64,000 bases of DNA from Promerops cafer. Taxonomy: Eukaryota > Chordata > Aves > Passeriformes > Nectariniidae. The notes beneath the pieces are model-generated. The model ran no database searches. It had not been told where the DNA came from and worked only from the letters and a program-made list of their open reading frames with translations. The position numbers were made by a program, and so were the translations under genes. This document shows, in pieces, positions 62,306 through 64,000 of this stretch. Where the stretch lies: the NCBI GenBank assembly GCA_013398275.1, contig VZSE01014922.1, forward strand, positions 6,586,963-6,650,962, given 5' to 3'. Numbering within the stretch: the first letter of the stretch is position 1; each line of letters begins with the position of its first letter.

Positions 62306-64000
62306 ATCTTTGTTCTGAACTCTGAAATTATTTGTTTGCATTCTTTGAAAATGCCATTGTTCAGCTTCATTATTTCTTTTATCTTTTTTCTTTCTTTTTC
62401 TAAAAATCCTGATTCTTTTGGTTCTGCTCTGTGGTTAGCATCTCTAGTGGACTTGATAGGACACTTTAAGAGCAATGTCTGAACTAGAAAAGTACGCTGT
62501 AATTGAATGTTAATGGGAAAAATATACCTGAGCTTTATGGCAGACCCTTCCAGGAAGCTGTGACAAGCTTTCCTGGCATCTTGATATCAGATTTTCAGTG
62601 CTTAATTAATTTTCCTTTTCTTAACATGAGACTAAGTTTTATGTATGATCAATCCAGTTCTTCTGCCAACACTGCTATGGATGACACGCACACAGCAGCA
62701 GGGAGATCATATGCTCTGCACTTGAAGCAGTGAGCACAGTGTGCTGGGGGAAAACCCTCAGCAGCAGGGATCGAGTGGTCCTTGGCAGGATTTGCTTGAG
62801 CAGAGACTCAGCCTTTGCAGGGGTCCTTGGGCAGAGCTGCACCTGCTGTCTCAGAGGCTTTAGCAGAAGGGCAGTTTCTGAAGCTTGGTGAAGCTGTGCC
62901 CCCACCCAGCACAGCTGTTTGGAAAGGGACTCTCTATCGATCTCTTTCACATCATTACCCCTTAAAAAGCACCCACTTTGCATAAGCCTATGCAAAAGAG
63001 CTTACCAAGGCCATGTTTTCAGAGGATACCCACTCTGGAGGCAAAGCCAGCTGAGGGACCTGCCCTTTCCTCCTCAGCTTTCTCCTCTGCCTGCTTATTC
63101 TTGTCCCTGGTTCCTGTCTCAGCTGAGCTAGTTCAAGTGCTTCCAGGCCTGTTCTGAAGCCCAGATAACAAAATCAGCTCAGTTTAGAAAAAATCTTTCT
63201 AGATTTAGTTCTGGAAAACACTGAATGCAATCTTTAAGTAATTGTCCCAGCATAGCTGAGGTGCCAGCCAACTGGGGAGCAAGGGGAAGACATGGATGGC
63301 TGGGGGTAGTGAAGGAAAAAGACAGGACAACTTTTAAAGCTGTTCTGCAAATAAAAGTAGTATCTGTCTGCACTGCACTTGACTGTTGCAGGAATAACCC
63401 AGCAGCAAATTACTGCTCTCTGAAGCCAGGGAGAGTCACAAAGATAATTAGACTTACAAAATGTAATCTTTCCTTGAGTGTGATTTGGCTGCTGCCATTT
63501 GTGGCATGCTCTCTTGGAGGCAGAGGCCATCCCTCATGGCTAATTTTTCTGTGGGAGCACCCTGGTAGGTTTGGTGTGTGGCCAGGCAGAGCATCACAGT
63601 GCTGCTGCCTGCATTGCCATTACCTCTGCCAGTGGCTGAGGGGACTGGCTGCTGGGACTGCTGTCACTAAGGCACAGGTCAGGATGAGTTCTGGCACGTC
63701 CTCTTCTGTGGCTTCTCAGGTCCTCCACACCAGCCCAGGATGGCAAATGTCTCCTAGACATTAACCCCAGTCCCCTTCTCCTAGCTTTTCCTCCCCATTC
63801 TCTCCATCCCTCTTTTCTTTCTCTATTGATTTTCTGCTCCCCACCTTTCCTGTAAGACCTGGGATGTGATTGTCCCACCTGGTGCAGCACTGATAGCTCC
63901 TCAGCCAGAGTGCCAGGTCAGTTATTTGGCATCTCTGCCTTGGTGCCACGTGTTTCCTTTAACCCCAGACCAGCAGTTATACCATGGGCTCCTAGCCCCA

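Larger units (their letters stand above)
54286..64000. other. unassigned region to the window end
   Basis: No gene or known transposon is recognised. It contains the 50 nt poly(A) run at 59265-59314, an ATC/ATT microsatellite at 60221-60247 and an AT-rich palindromic tract near 62238-62305. The last 1.3 kb (62.7-64.0 kb) is richer in GC and pyrimidine tracts and holds the 179-codon plus-strand frame 63225-63764. That frame has overlapping antisense frames, shows no domain, and is not called as a gene. Confidence 0.45.

Noticed and set aside
63225..63764. 179-codon plus-strand open frame
   Set aside because: No recognisable domain and overlapping antisense frames in GC-richer DNA. Roughly one such frame is expected by chance. 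Coding-potential scoring or a protein search would be needed to revive it.
1..64000. Operons, CRISPR arrays, insertion sequences or phage modules
   Set aside because: Everything recognisable is vertebrate retroelement or simple repeat. No bacterial-type gene organisation or regularly spaced repeats were seen.

Overview
This 64 kb window looks like vertebrate, specifically avian, nuclear DNA, probably from a songbird or a close relative. The main evidence is several pieces of CR1, the dominant bird LINE, two of which carry the diagnostic 3' end. There are also several LTR fragments that look like bird endogenous retrovirus families. Other support is an AT-rich, CpG-poor background, short microsatellites and one assembly gap. 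Species cannot be decided from the sequence alone, and all repeat-family assignments are from memory, without a database search.

I found no protein-coding gene that I can defend. The longest open frames (about 191 codons on the minus strand at 5691-6266 and about 179 codons on the plus strand at 63225-63764) have no recognisable domain and are of a length expected by chance in 64 kb read in six frames. No tRNA, rRNA, CRISPR or operon-like structure is present. The window is best read as intergenic DNA or the inside of a very large intron.

Layout. 1-2.9 kb: two pieces of what appears to be one avian ERV LTR family in opposite orientation (about 400-1069 plus, about 2430-2760 minus). 6.0-6.3 kb: an old CR1 relic. 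11-12 kb: TTTA and CAA microsatellites. 13.43-13.62 kb: a small GC- and CpG-rich island with a good splice-donor sequence at its edge, the best candidate for a regulatory or transcript-start element. 15.9-16.3 kb: a younger CR1 3' end, plus strand. 21.3-21.7 kb: a CR1 3' end, minus strand. 28.87-29.44 kb: a nearly complete ERV LTR holding an unexpected CpG-rich block of about 70 bp that reads like the antisense end of a different LTR. 41.5 kb: a CR1 scrap. 44.4-44.6 kb: a third piece of the first LTR family. 50.08-50.90 kb: an 816 bp LTR-like unit bounded by perfect inverted repeats, followed closely by a poly(A) run, a 389 bp gap of Ns and a poly(G) run. 54.2 kb: a possible ancient MIR/CORE-SINE relic. 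59.3 kb: a 50 bp poly(A) run. The rest is single-copy-looking AT-rich DNA with short tandem duplications and inverted repeats.

There are no genes here to assemble into a pathway. The interest lies in transposon history (nested, inverted and truncated LTRs), the isolated CpG-rich island and the sequence hidden in the gap. I did not find an undescribed biological system.
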